NCBI GenBank assembly: GCA_022747635.1
Contig: JAKTNV010000075.1
Span: 1,364,001-1,428,000 of the forward strand
Direction: 5' to 3'
DNA length: 64,000 nucleotides
Source: Hetaerina americana
Lineage: Eukaryota > Arthropoda > Insecta > Odonata > Calopterygidae
The notes under the pieces were generated by a model, which was not told the origin of the DNA, did not search any database, and saw only the letters and a program-made list of their open reading frames with translations. Shown one piece after another: positions 1 to 10,295 of the stretch (position 1 is the first letter of the stretch; each line of letters begins with the position of its first letter). Position numbers and translations under genes: made by a program.

Positions 1-835
1 GGAGGGACTGATGACGTAATACGGCGCTTCGCTTCCGCAAAAGCTTCCGAAACGGCCTCGGCATGGCGGTCTAGGTCCTCGGGGGACGGGGACGTCTGCG
101 AGGGCATCTGGAAAGCGGTTCTAGGAAAAGGACTGGGTCGGGGGAGTTGCGCACGTGGCGAGGAGATAGGGAGATGGAAAAGGACGGGAAGATGGTCCGA
201 AGTGAATCCGTGAACCACGGAAGGAGGAGAGATGAATGGAAGATTAAGGGAGAGTCTATGATGCTGACGGAGGAAGGGGATCGGGAAATATGCGTCGGCT
301 CGGAAGGAGCCAATATGGACGCCGACTGGGATTCAATGAAGGACTGCAGAATTCTCCCGTTGTAATTTTGTTTAGAACAGTTCCAATGGAAGCTGCGTGC
401 GTTCCAATCGCCGATGAATAAGCCCGATTTTCGTGGGGAGATCAGGCGCGCGAGGTTGTCTTTATTCAATTTATTCGGTCTACCGCATAGTTGGTAAATG
501 GAGAATATGTTTATAGTACCGTGCGTTGTATGTACTTCGATTCCTAGAGCTTCCATGCTGGAGAGAATGGGAACAATAAGAAGGGAATGAGGAATATCCC
601 GCTTAATAAGGATAGCAACTCCTCCGCCGGGTTTGTTTCTGTAAAGACGGTGTGTCCAATACTCTGGAGAGTAAAAGATGTGTGGCTTCAGAAAGGTCTC
701 TTGAAGAAGCAGTATGTTGATGTGATGTAACGCGGCATAGTTAAAATGTTCGTGTTTCTTGTTTAACAGGCTATTGCAATTCCAAGATAAGATTTTTAGC
801 GAACGACGCAATGATGTACACGGGGAATCAAACAT
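1..835 (-). pseudogene. A1 ORF2, endonuclease domain (partial, frameshifted)
   Basis: This is an APE-type endonuclease of a LINE ORF2, which would nick target DNA for target-primed reverse transcription. Visible motifs in order are SWNCN near the N-terminus, LLQETFLKP, GGGVAILIKRD, GDWNA and WNC. The frame then breaks before the SDH motif, and homologous sequence continues in another frame to position 1. The ORF2 ATG is at 835-833 and overlaps the ORF1 stop (830-828) as ATG-TT-TGA. The RT lies outside the window. Confidence 0.85.
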
Positions 836-2611
836 GTAGACGGAGAAGTTGCTCAAGAATGAAAATCTTTTTCGCTTCGATAGTCGGGGCCTGCTGAATG
901 ACGGACATTATTCCGCGGAACCATTGCAGTAGGTCCGTGGCAGCGGAGGAAAGGAGGGGAGGTTGCTGAAGGCCGGGGAGGGGCGCGTGGCAGGCTGGCA
1001 GCGGCGGAGGGGAAGACTTAGAAACTGGGAGCGGAGGGAACTTCACATTGGAGGTCATTGCCCGGGCGAAGTAGCGAGAGAGGGGAGGGGGAGCGGTCGC
1101 CGAAGGAACAGCTGGCGCGATCTTTTTACGCTCCGCTTGCAAACTCTTGGCTTCTTTGTGGACCTCGCAACCGCGATAATTCGCCGGATGCGCGTTACCA
1201 CAGAGGAAACATAATGCAGCCTCCTCCCTAGGCTTCGTACATTCACTGCTCAGATGTTTGCCACCGCATCCAACGCAATTAGGTTGCAAGAAACAATGGT
1301 TTTTCGTATGTCCTATACGTTGGCAACGATGGCATTGCACCAGTTCGTTAGATTTGCGGAAAATAGAAACCGCGACGCGTAAGCCCGCGAGGAATTGGAT
1401 TTGAAGGAAAGCTTCCGTGTCGACGGAGCTTTCGCAAGCTATATGGCAAGTAGTAGTGGGATAACGGGCGACTTCTTTAATTTTGTGGGACCTTTCAATG
1501 TCCGACGGGCGGGTTGAAAAAATGCGGCGAGCGAAAAACACCGGGAAGCCAAGAGATTGCAAGTGCGTCGTTATTTCAGATTCCTCGATCGACGGAAGGA
1601 TGCCCTTGATCGCGAATTCCCGCCGACGATTGCACGGGAGTTGGTATGTTTCGTAAGGAACATTCAGTTCCTTAAGGATGACAGATACTTTGTTGTAATC
1701 GTCAATGGTGCTACATTTTATAACCGCGGAATTATTACTCGTGGAATGGGCGATCGGGGGAAACTGGCAAGCGCGGGCGATCATCTCTTCATCTCCGGCC
1801 ATTGTTTTGTGTCGGCGATACGGAAAGGGGGGATTTTGCCTTTATTCCCGCTCGAAGCGGACGTCGGCCGCGTAGCACTGTTACCGGATAAATTAGCGGA
1901 ATTGGACGCCATTGAATCGGAAAGTAATGAATATTTGTTAGAAATCGCAACCGGAGCGATCGGGAATGCAGGTAAAGCGCCTGTGGCCATGTGTCGCCGG
2001 CGCTTCGATGACACCACCTGGAAATTTTCCCCGGATGAAATACCTTCATTTGAAACCTCGTTTACAGTGCCAAGGGATGCGCTCTGCTGGCACTGGCGGT
2101 CAGGCACAGGTCGCGCATTGGGATCAAGAATTGAATGACCGGCAAGGAAGGAATCACTCACCGCATCCTGAGCGGAGCTGGTCTCCATGGGCTCGGCCGG
2201 GACTGGTGTGGAAGCCGAGTGGCGAGCATCAGGGATGGAAGTAGTGCTGACTCCTGCTGAAGGCGAAGTTGTCGCGTGGAGAACGGCAGAAGGCAAGTCC
2301 TTGGGCGAAGTAGAAGGAGCAGAGGCGGTCGAAGGACGGAAATTGTCGAGGATTGCGTCCCTTTCGCTCACCGAAAGGGCCGCGAGCGCGTTGCGCAAGC
2401 TCTCTGTTGTCCACGGGGTAGCGTTCATGGCGAAAGACGAATTCGTATCACACGTTATAGCGGTTGTTGAAACTTTTGTTAACGCCACTGGTGACGAAGT
2501 CGTACGGCGATTGCCACGCAAACCAATGTTTATTGAGACGTCATGCGCACCGCGCGGGTGACGAAGCGGTCCAGTTTCGTGATGCAGCGGAGTAGAGCTT
2601 TTTATTCTCAT
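828..2611 (-). pseudogene. A1 ORF1, gag-like zinc-knuckle protein (one frameshift)
   Basis: This is a LINE ORF1 protein, expected to bind element RNA. I take the ATG at 2611-2609 because the following residues align with the start of the C-family gag (35062). The N-terminal half contains a conserved LAALSVSERD segment (about 2390-2340), followed by a Ser/Thr/Pro-rich linker. The frame shifts between 1802 and 1781. The C-terminal half has the pre-C2HC region (TYQLP...RREFAIKG), then CHRCQRIGHTKNHC, CVGCGGKHLSSEC and CFLCGNAHPANYRGC. It ends in a short leucine-rich tail (EQLLRLHV). The frame also stays open upstream to 2869, but that part lies in the GC-rich leader. Confidence 0.85.
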
Positions 2612-2880
2612 TGTCTGTTCACCTGACACATCGGAGATGTTGCTCTCGACGATGGAAAGGGAAGGAGAGGGGGGCGGGCGAGGAAAGAGGGAATGCTCGG
2701 GCGGGGCGAGCGCCAGGGAGGAGGAGGGGAGGCAAGCGACCGGCCCCGGCGGGCTGGGTCGTTGCTCGGCGGCGTCGGCCGGATCAAAGGACCCGCCGGT
2801 CGGCACGATGAACCACAGGCTCGTACTGCCAAAATGCACACAAAAACCAAAGGAGCGCACGAAAGACACGTCCGTTCTCT
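2612..2880 (-). promoter_or_regulatory. A1 5' UTR, GC-rich leader
   Basis: This is a GC-rich stretch between the inferred 5' end and the ORF1 ATG, with pyrimidine-rich tracts on the coding strand. A similarly GC-rich leader precedes the C gag (35063-35402) and starts with the same short motif. An internal LINE promoter is expected here from knowledge of the class. No specific promoter element is proven. Confidence 0.5.
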
Positions 2881-2907
2881 TTGAAAGAGCAGTATGTTAT
2901 CGAGAAG

Positions 2908-3502
2908 CTTATGAAATGGAGCAATGGAAGCCCTGGAGAGGGCACACGTAAACCGTGCCGGTGAGCGTTACCCACCTTTACCGGTCGTTTCACAATAAAG
3001 AAATACCCTGGCAATTTGAACTAAAATGACGTCAGTGTACGTGTTGTTTCTGTGAAGAAAGAAACTTAACAACTAGTATGTGAGGAGTACATTCTCACAT
3101 GAAATGAACATAAAAATATGACAAGCCGACAGGAAACGGCTTGGGTTAAGAACTATGAATAAACTATACGGGAGAAGGCAATTTACAGGGGGATGACTTA
3201 AAATTTAAAAGAAAGGATAATGAACTCTAATATGAATATATGGCGGGGAGTATTTACAGAAAGGGGGAGCGCCCGTATACGTCCTACAGGTGGACAGGGC
3301 GGGACTAGGCGACCGATAAGCGATCGCTAAATACAATAACACGAGAGCACCGAATGAGTATTGGTGTCGGTGAAAATATTTACAACAAAGGGTGCGAAAA
3401 GAAAGCACCCGGCCAAGCTGAAGGAGATTACACACGATATGATAGGCTATAAAGAACGCTAACTTAGGACGATATTTTTAAATTTAACGACTGAGAAGAA
3501 GA
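2908..3502 (-). other. A2 3' UTR with conserved terminal hairpin
   Basis: This is non-coding sequence after the ORF2 stop at 3503. It aligns with the A4 3' UTR (19285-19633), including the tract aataaagaaatacc and the final block. A stem CCGGTGA (2958-2964) with TTACCGG (2978-2984) lies near the 3' end. A related block sits at 28360-28388. In LINEs the 3' UTR is what the RT recognises, so this is a plausible recognition structure (inference). No long poly(A) follows. Confidence 0.65.
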
Positions 3503-6197
3503 CTAAAAGCAGGCATAGGAAAGGCGAGTAGTATCCTTAGGCAGTGTATATGTATGACGCTTTTCAATATCGTAATCCCACAACGACGCCAGAAGGGGAT
3601 TACCAGCGGTGGTCAGCGACGCATGAAACGACTTAATTTGGCGGCGCATAAAGTCCGCAATTGACGGGAGGCGATGTGCCTCGCGCACGTCCGCCATTCG
3701 GGTGAGACGGCTCACATTAAGCAGACCCCGAATGGCTTTGTTCTGTATTGTTTCGAGGTGGGTCCATATCGTCCTACGGCACGCGAAAATTTGAGATCCG
3801 TAAAGAATTTGCGGACGGATGATCGACTTGTAAAGCCGCATCCTGTCCGCGTGCGACACAGAAGAGGCTTCCGACGCGAGACATCGAAGCTGATTCATGG
3901 CCACAATGGCTTTGCGGCGGCACAGATTAAGGTGCGGTTGGAAGGTTAATTTGGCGTCAAGAATGACGCCAAGGAATCGGTGAGAGGAAGCTCGCGGAAT
4001 GCAGTGGTTTTGTAATCGGAGTGGGATGTGCGTGGGCGGCGTCGGGCGAAGTGGACATGAGTACTCTTGGCGGCGTTTAATTGAATTTTCCATGTTTTAG
4101 TCCACTTCTGTATTTTATGCAGGTGTGCGTTGAGGCGTTTGAAATTCGCGCTGCGTACCCGAGATGTAGCGGCAATGGCGGTATCATCGGCGTACATGTA
4201 CAGTGACGTGTGTGGCGTCGACGGCATGTCATTGACGAATAAATTGAATAGAAAAGGGCTGATAAGAGAGCCTTGCGGAACACCCGCTTCGGCTCGCTTT
4301 ACAGAGGAGAGGGAGTCCCCAATAGACACTCGGAATTTGCGATTGGAAAGGAAACTGGCGATCAAGTTGATGAGGGGCGGGGGGAAGTGCGAAAGGTGCA
4401 ATTTATAAAGCAGACCTTTATGCCAAACTCTATAGAACGCGCGGGCGATGTCAAGAAAGACAGCGTCCGTGGATCGACGGAGGTTAAAGCCGTGCGAAAT
4501 ACGTTCGCATAAGCGAAGTATTTGATGCGGCGCGGAGACGCGAGATCGAAAACCAAATTGCTCCGGGCGGAAGATGCCCTGAGCGTTCGCGTGTGATTCA
4601 AGCTGAGTCAGAAGGACTCGCTCGAAAATTTTCGACAGGTTTGGCAAAAGAGTTATCGGGCGACAATTTCCGAGGATTGAAGCGTCTTTCCCTGGCTTCG
4701 GAAGGAGGATAACTTTCCCTGTTTTCCAAGGGGATGGGAAGCAAGGTAGCAATGATTAATTAAGTCTGAAATGAGAAGGGGAAACTTTGGAACGGAGGCG
4801 GCAAGTTTAAGTTGATGGTTTGTTATCCCATCAAAACCGGGTGCTTTTTTTGACGGAAGAGAGGTGATAATCCCTTTGATATCGTCCGCCGACGTTATCA
4901 AGGGGAGATCAGGGGGATTTGACGGAAGAGATTTTAAAAACTGTCTGATTTTACGATCCGCGGGGGATGGGGTTGGATCGACTGTCATGGTGGACTCCAG
5001 GTGGTCAGCCTGGATGTCCGCCTTTTTCATCGGATCGAAAATTAATTTGTCCGTTAATTCAGTGGAGGGTTGGTAGATTTAATGTTACGGCGAAGGGACT
5101 TGGATATTTTCCAGAGAGAGTTATCCTCGAAGGACAGGGAGGAAACATGACGCAGCCATTCCTGCGAAGAAAAAGCCTTAATGGACCGTCTGACGTCAGC
5201 AGCGAGGCGGTTGTATCGGGACCTATCCCAAGGCAATCGGTCTCGCTGCCACAGACGACGGGCGGCATTTCGTGCTTTGATCATCACAAGAATGTGCTGT
5301 GGAAGGGGACGCGATCTCCTCCCAGAAATGGGAGGAATAAATTTCGTTATTCGGCGTTTCGCTTCTGCAAAGGCATCCGAAACGGCTTCTGCTCGGCGGT
5401 CAAGGTCCGCTGGAGTGGGGGAAGGAAGGGGAGCAAACGGCTCCAAGACGTCTGCTAGGGAAGCAGGAAAAAGGTCCCAGTTTAAGGACGGGGTAGGTGG
5501 GGGAAGAAGACGAGGAGAGGGGGAGGTGAAAAAGGACCGGGAAATGGTCGGATGAAAATTCTCGGACGACCGAGGGCGTGCCGACAAAGGGAAGGTTGAT
5601 CGCCAGACCGAAATCGATGATGGAAACACTGGAAGGGGATCGGGAGACACGTGTCGGCTCCATGGGAGCGAGAAAGGACGAGGGTAGGTCCGAAGCGAAC
5701 GCATGCAAAATGCGCCCGTTTCGGGAGGTCGAGGAACAATTCCAATGTCTACTATGAGAATTCCAATCTCCTATGTACAAGCCCGACCTGTGACGTAACA
5801 TCAAAAGGTTCAGGTCGTTTTTATTCAATTTACGCGCCCGGCCGACGAGTTGGTAAATGGTGAATATATTCAGGTTACCCTGCGTTGTATGTACTTGCAT
5901 TCCGAGAGCTTCCATGCAGGAGAGGATGGGGACGTCGAGGAGGGAATGAGAGATATCCCGTTTAATCAAGATAGCAACTCCTCCGCCTTGAGCGTTGCGG
6001 TCGAGACGGTGTGTAATGTAATCGGAAGAGTAGAAAGAGACGTGCGGTTTTAAAAAGGTTTCCTGAAGAAGAATGATGTCTATGTGGTGTTGCGAAGCGA
6101 ATTGTAGCAACTCGTGTTTTTTGTTGGAAATACTGTTACAATTCCAGGAAAGAATTTTCAGCGTGTCGCGCGGTGAAGACGTGTGGACGTTACACAT
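3503..6197 (-). pseudogene. A2 ORF2, endonuclease plus reverse transcriptase (multiple frameshifts)
   Basis: The ATG at 6197-6195 overlaps the ORF1 stop (ATG-TG-TAA). The endonuclease spans about 6197-5530 and keeps SWNCNS, LLQETFLKPH, GDWNSHSRHWN and SSDHFP. A frameshift near 5530 leads into the EN-RT linker (5520-5060). Another break precedes the RT start (5030-4653), and the palm follows (4752-3946) with KAPGFDG, LLPKPGKD, FLDIARAF, GVPQGSL and YADD. The second Asp of the AFDRVWH motif is Tyr. The C-terminal thumb-like region is 4093-3503. There is no RNase H domain, as usual for Jockey elements. Confidence 0.88.
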
Positions 6198-7807
6198 GAA
6201 GTTGGAGGAGTTGCTCCAGGATAAACATTTTCTTCGCCTCGAGCGTTGGTGCATGCTGAATCTGGGTCATAAGACTTCGAAACCATGCTAAAAGCTCCGA
6301 AGCATCCGAGACAGGCGAAGAATCACGGGATGACGGCATAGGGCCGACGAGGAGAGGGGATGCGCTCCGGGCATGGGCGCGTGGCCATCTGGTCCGCTCG
6401 GAAAGGGACGCCTTGAGCGAGGAAGCGGAGGAAAAGCAGCTGACGAGGTCACTGCCCCGGCGAAGGAGCGTGGGAGGGGAGGAGGAGTCTGTGCCGCGGC
6501 AAAAACATTGGGTTTTTTCTTCGCGGCCTACAAGCGCTTGGCTCCCTTGTGGACGTCGCATCCACGGTAATTAGCGGGGTGATCTTGTCCGCAGAGATAG
6601 CAATGTGCCGGGGTTTCGCGGGATTTGATGCATTCATTACTAAGGTGCTTTTCGCCGCACCGAACACAGTTCGGCTGCAAAAAGCAATGGTTTTTGGTGT
6701 GCCCGATTCTCTGGCAACGGTGGCCTTGCACGGGCATGTTGGGTTTTCGAAATGGGGTCACCGTGACGCGGATGATATGCTTAAGAAAGCTTCGACGTCG
6801 ACTGCGTGTTCGCAGACGTGAATTGTGGTCGTCGGGTAACGCTCTATTTCGCGAATCCCTTGTTCGCGTTCTTTATCAGATGGACGAGTGGACGTGATGC
6901 GTCGCACTGAGATAACTGGGTGGCCAAGCGTCTGCAGATCGCGAAGAAGTGAATCATCGTCGTTCGACGGAAGAACGCCACGAATAGCGAATTCGCGGCG
7001 GCGGTTTTCGGGCAGTTGATACGTCACGTGGGGAACCTCCAGTTCCCGGAGTATTGAAGCGACCTTGGTATAATCATCGGAGTTAACACATTTAATTACG
7101 GCCACATTCGCGCCCGTGGAATGAGCGACCGGGGGGAAAGCGCAAGCGCGCTAGATGCGCGAATTAATTTCTCCCCATTTGGAGACGTCCACGACTCGAA
7201 ACGGCGGAATTTTCCCTTTACCTGGGGACGTATTTGGACCCGCTGCGGTGGGCGATACGCGCGCCTGATCACGCGGAGGAGGACGAACGGAATTTAAACG
7301 GGAAGGGGGAGTTTAACCTTCCGTCAGAAGAGTAAATCTATTTGCGATGTCAACGGAGGACACCGGCGGGGATGACAATGCTCCTGACACCATATGGCGG
7401 CGGCGTTTAGACGTCACGACCGTGAATTCTGCGTCATTCGAAGTGGAAACACTATCAATACCGAGATTCGTATTGCCAGGGTATGAGCTCGGACGCATTG
7501 CGTCCGTCACAGTGCGCGGAGGCGAATTTGAACGACCGGGGAGGGCGGGAACACTCACCGGGGCCGAGGCGGCACCAAGTTCCATTGGCTCCACTGGCAA
7601 GGTAGCTGAGTGGCAAGGTGTCTTGTTGGATGGCGATGTAGGAGGCCGAGAAGTCGTTGTCATGGGAAGAGCAGATGATGTGGCGTTGTGAAGCACAGGC
7701 GACACAGAATGTGGACGAAAAGTTTCAAATAATGCGTCCCTTTCGCTCACGGAAAGGGCCGCGAGCGCATCGCGCAAGCTGTCCGTGGTCAGCGGAACGG
7801 CATCCAT
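6190..7807 (-). pseudogene. A2 ORF1, gag-like protein (frameshifts; knuckle 1 Cys lost)
   Basis: The ATG is at 7807-7805, followed by the family signature LAALSVSERDAL. The first open block ends at 7313. The pre-C2HC block is 7105-6758 (TYQLPENRRREFAIRG). The knuckles lie in 6761-6528: the first reads VQGHRCQRIGHTKNHC, so its first Cys is Gly. The second (CVRCGEKHLSNEC) and third (CYLCGQDHPANYRGC) are intact. The last block (6561-6190) ends in QLLQLHV. Reading frame above 7820 belongs to the inserted I leader, not to this gene. Confidence 0.85.
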
Positions 7808-7820
7808 GACTGGAGAAACG

Positions 7821-8440
7821 CCCCCCTGCGGGTAGGGGGGTAGAGAATACTCCCGCAGTATCCCTGCTTGTCGTACGAGGCGACTAAAAGGGCGGGGAGA
7901 AAACCCCGAAAACAAACCCCAAGCCAGCAAGGGATGCGTCCGGAAAGTGCTGTGGATCCACTGTCTGTGAGCGGCCATACCATCTGGCCTGGGGTCTGCC
8001 CAGGTGTTTGCCGTGCCTGGAGACCCGTAAGGGAGAGAAGGGGATCCTGGAGGGTGAGCTTTCTGGTTCCCAGCAGGGTGTCGGATGCCCTGTATGGACC
8101 GGGGAGTGATACCCCTCTACGGCCCCGGATTTCGTGTAAACTGGAGGCCGGGAGCTAGCCACTCCCGGTCAATCGGCTTCCGTCGCGTTTTCTATCCGGT
8201 GGCGAGTGCCAAGGTTGTGGGGGTCGGCGTAGGGAGGTCGGAGATGTAAGGGTTTTGGTGGGCCCTTGCACCGAAGATCCACCCCGAAACAGACAACCAC
8301 TCCTGAAGCGCTATATCCCTCGAGTTAGCCCTGGCGACCGCTCCGGTTTGGCGGAGTGGCGTCCCAAATGTGTGGCTCCGTGGCGGGTGGGGAGGCCGAG
8401 GGACGAATCATTTATTATTATGGAGGAAAAACCCTTTCCA
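7821..8440 (+). mobile_element. I1: 5' end of an I-clade LINE, truncated 3' by I2
   Basis: This begins with a C-run and GCGGG, then the conserved leader, and matches the first ~620 bp of I2 (8441 onward) almost base for base. It stops at 8440 (cctttcca), where I2 starts with its own C-run. In I2 and I4 the same point continues into ctaaaaagatcccg. It is therefore either an I copy into which I2 inserted in the same orientation, or a duplicated leader unit. It contains no ORF. Confidence 0.8.
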
Positions 8441-9137
8441 CCCCCCCCCCCCGCGGGTAGGGGGGTAGAGAATACTCCCGCAGTATCCCTGCTTGTCGTA
8501 AGAGGCGACTAAAAGGGCGGGGAGAAAACCCCGAAAACAAACCCCAAGCCAGCAAGGGATGCGTCCAGACAGTGCTGTGGATCCACTGTCTGTGAGCGGC
8601 CATACCATCTGGCCTGCGATCCGCCCAGGTGTTTGCCGTGCCTGGAGACCCGTAAGGGAGAAAAGGGGATCCTGGAGGGTGAGCTTTCTGGTTCCCAGCA
8701 GGGTGTCGGATGCCCTGTATGGACCGGGGAGTGATACCCCTCTTCGGCCCCGGATTTCGTGTAAAAGGGAGGCCGGGAGCTAGCCACTCCCGGTCAATCG
8801 GCTTCCGTCGCGTTTTCGCTCCGGTGGCGAGTGCCAAGGTTGTGGGGGTCTGCGTAGGGAGGTCGGAGATGTAAGGGTTTTGGTGGGCCCTTGCACCGAA
8901 GATCCACCCCGAAACAGACAACCACTCCAGAAGCGCTATATCCCTCGAGTTAGCCCTGGCGACCACTCCGGTTTGGCGGAGTGGCGTCCCAAATGTGTGG
9001 CTCCGTGGCGGGTGGGGAGGCCGAGGGACGAATCATTTCTTATTATGGAGGAAAAACCCTTTCCACCACTAAAAAGATCCCGTCCGGACACCGGCGGGGG
9101 AGAAAAGTGTATCGGCGCATGTAAGCGCTATTTAATT
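8441..9137 (+). promoter_or_regulatory. I2 5' UTR with conserved two-hairpin leader
   Basis: The first ~90 bp are conserved in all four I copies with a 5' end. A long-range stem pairs GGTAGGG (8456-8462) with CCCTGCT (8487-8493) and encloses ATACT/AGTAT (8472-8476 with 8482-8486, loop CCCGC). A second hairpin follows: GTCG/CGAC (8495-8498 with 8506-8509). The loop CCCGC could alternatively pair with the upstream GCGGG (8453-8457), forming a pseudoknot. The rest of the UTR is GC-rich with no credible sense ORF. A promoter or a ribozyme-like function is possible but unproven. Confidence 0.6.
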
Positions 9138-10209
9138 ATGTCTTGTGCAAAGGAAGGTGAGACCTTGAAAAAGGTTTCTCCCTTCTTAATTCGCAGTGTT
9201 ATCACAGATTGTGCCTGGGGACCCAAAGAGCGTGAAGAAGCTCAGGGATGGTACACTACTTATAGAGACCCTGAACGACACACAGAGCGAAAAACTACTT
9301 GCTATGGGAACGCTCCATGACATTCCGATTAAGGTGGAGGTGCACCGCACTCTTAACACCTGTCGGGGAGTCATCAGTCACTACGACCTTCTATACGTGG
9401 ACATCGAAGAAATCAAGAGAGAAATGTTCTCTCAGGGAGTGACTGATTGTCGTCGACTCAGCACAAGGCGCAACGGAGAAAACGTAAACAGCACCTCCGT
9501 GATCTTGACGTTTGCGCGTGATAGACTACCCGACAAGGTGTTTGTGGGCTATGAATCGGTACCAGTGAGGCCATTCATCCCAAATCCCGTGCGTTGTTTC
9601 AAATGCCAACGGTTCGGCCATGTCGCGTCGCGCTGCGAGGGCAAGGCCACCTGCCCGCGCTGTGGCAAAGACGCGCACGAGGATAAAGAGTGCTCTTCGG
9701 AACCTCTTTGTGTGAATTGCGAGGGTACACACCCAGTGTACTCTCGTGATTGCCCGAAGATGAAAGAAGAGAGGAAAGTCATGGAGATAAAAACACTGGA
9801 AAAAATCCCATATGCGGAAGCGAGGAGAAAATACAGGGCGCTAATCGCTCCAACTTTCTCCCGGTCCTTTGCTTCCGTTGCAACCACGCAATGTGTAAAG
9901 TGTACCATCGCCACGCAGACAGAGATCCCGAAAGAATCCCCAATAGAAACCACGCAAGTGCCTAAACCAAAAAGGGTGAAGGATGGAAAGAGTAAGGTGG
10001 ACAAGGAGCCACCTACTCCTGTGGGCCCTTCAAAGAAGAGCCCACTAAAAACCACCAAGGGGAACACGCCAAAAGGGCGTGAGAATACACCTTCCCCGCC
10101 GCCTCCAGTGAAGCCAAAGAAGCCGGAGGTAATTGAAGAGGACCAGAGTATCTCTGATACAGAGGTCTTCGCAAACGAGTGGAAGAGGAAACATCGCTTC
10201 AAGCGATAA
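9138..10209 (+). pseudogene. I2 ORF1, gag-like protein with three CCHC knuckles (2-nt deletion near start)
   Basis: This is the nucleic-acid-binding ORF1 of an I-clade LINE. The start ATG is at 9138-9140 by comparison with I4 (63427). I2 has lost two bases at about 9195 relative to I4, which puts that ATG out of frame, and the remaining ~337 codons (9196-10209) are open. The N-terminal half resembles a small RNA-binding fold. Knuckles follow at about 9590-9760: CFKCQRFGHVASRC, CPRCGKDAHEDKEC and CVNCEGTHPVYSRDC. A basic, Pro-rich tail with KSPLKTTKG-type repeats ends in KRKHRFKR. An 86-bp AT-rich spacer separates it from ORF2. Confidence 0.88.
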
Positions 10210-10295
10210 CCTCAATAGAGTTGGTCATCTCCCTTTTTAGTCAACTTATTTATTTATATATTTATTTATTTATTTATTTTAATTTAACATTTTAA

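Larger units (their letters stand above)
1..2880 (-). mobile_element. A1: Jockey-clade LINE, 5' part, continues off the left edge
   Basis: This element reads leftward: a 5' UTR (2880-2612), ORF1 gag, then the start of ORF2 (endonuclease), cut by the window edge. Its gag has three CCHC knuckles of the Jockey-clade type. Its 5' boundary is inferred because the sequence around 2866-2878 (acacgtccgttctc) recurs at the 5' end of element C near 35389-35402. Just upstream, at about 2908, lies the 3' end of A2 in the same orientation, so A2 and A1 are head-to-tail. Both ORFs carry frameshifts, so this copy is inactive. Confidence 0.85.
2908..7820 (-). mobile_element. A2: Jockey-clade LINE, nearly full length, 5' end cut by element I
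   Basis: Reading leftward from 7807 this has ORF1 gag, ORF2 (EN and RT) and a 3' UTR ending near 2908. The 5' UTR is missing because the 5' end of an I element begins at 7821 in the opposite orientation. The 3' end is fixed by comparison with A4, where the same 3' UTR stops at about 19285 beside unrelated sequence. Every ORF is broken by frameshifts, so this is a dead copy. Confidence 0.85.

Noticed and set aside
2611..2951. Overlapping plus-strand Gly/Arg-rich open frames
   Set aside because: These are shadows of a GC-rich LINE leader with biased composition; they contain no motif and are not conserved with C.
8441..8600. Canonical HDV-like ribozyme fold in the I leader
   Set aside because: P1-, P3- and P4-like stems can be drawn, but no nearby strand completes P2. 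I kept it only as a candidate structured leader, not as a called ribozyme.
8418..8966. 182-codon open frame antisense to the I2 leader, also partly open in I1, I-del and I4
   Set aside because: It lies in the GC-rich untranslated leader, has no domain, and its conservation is explained by the copies being nearly identical DNA. The frame changes freely between copies.
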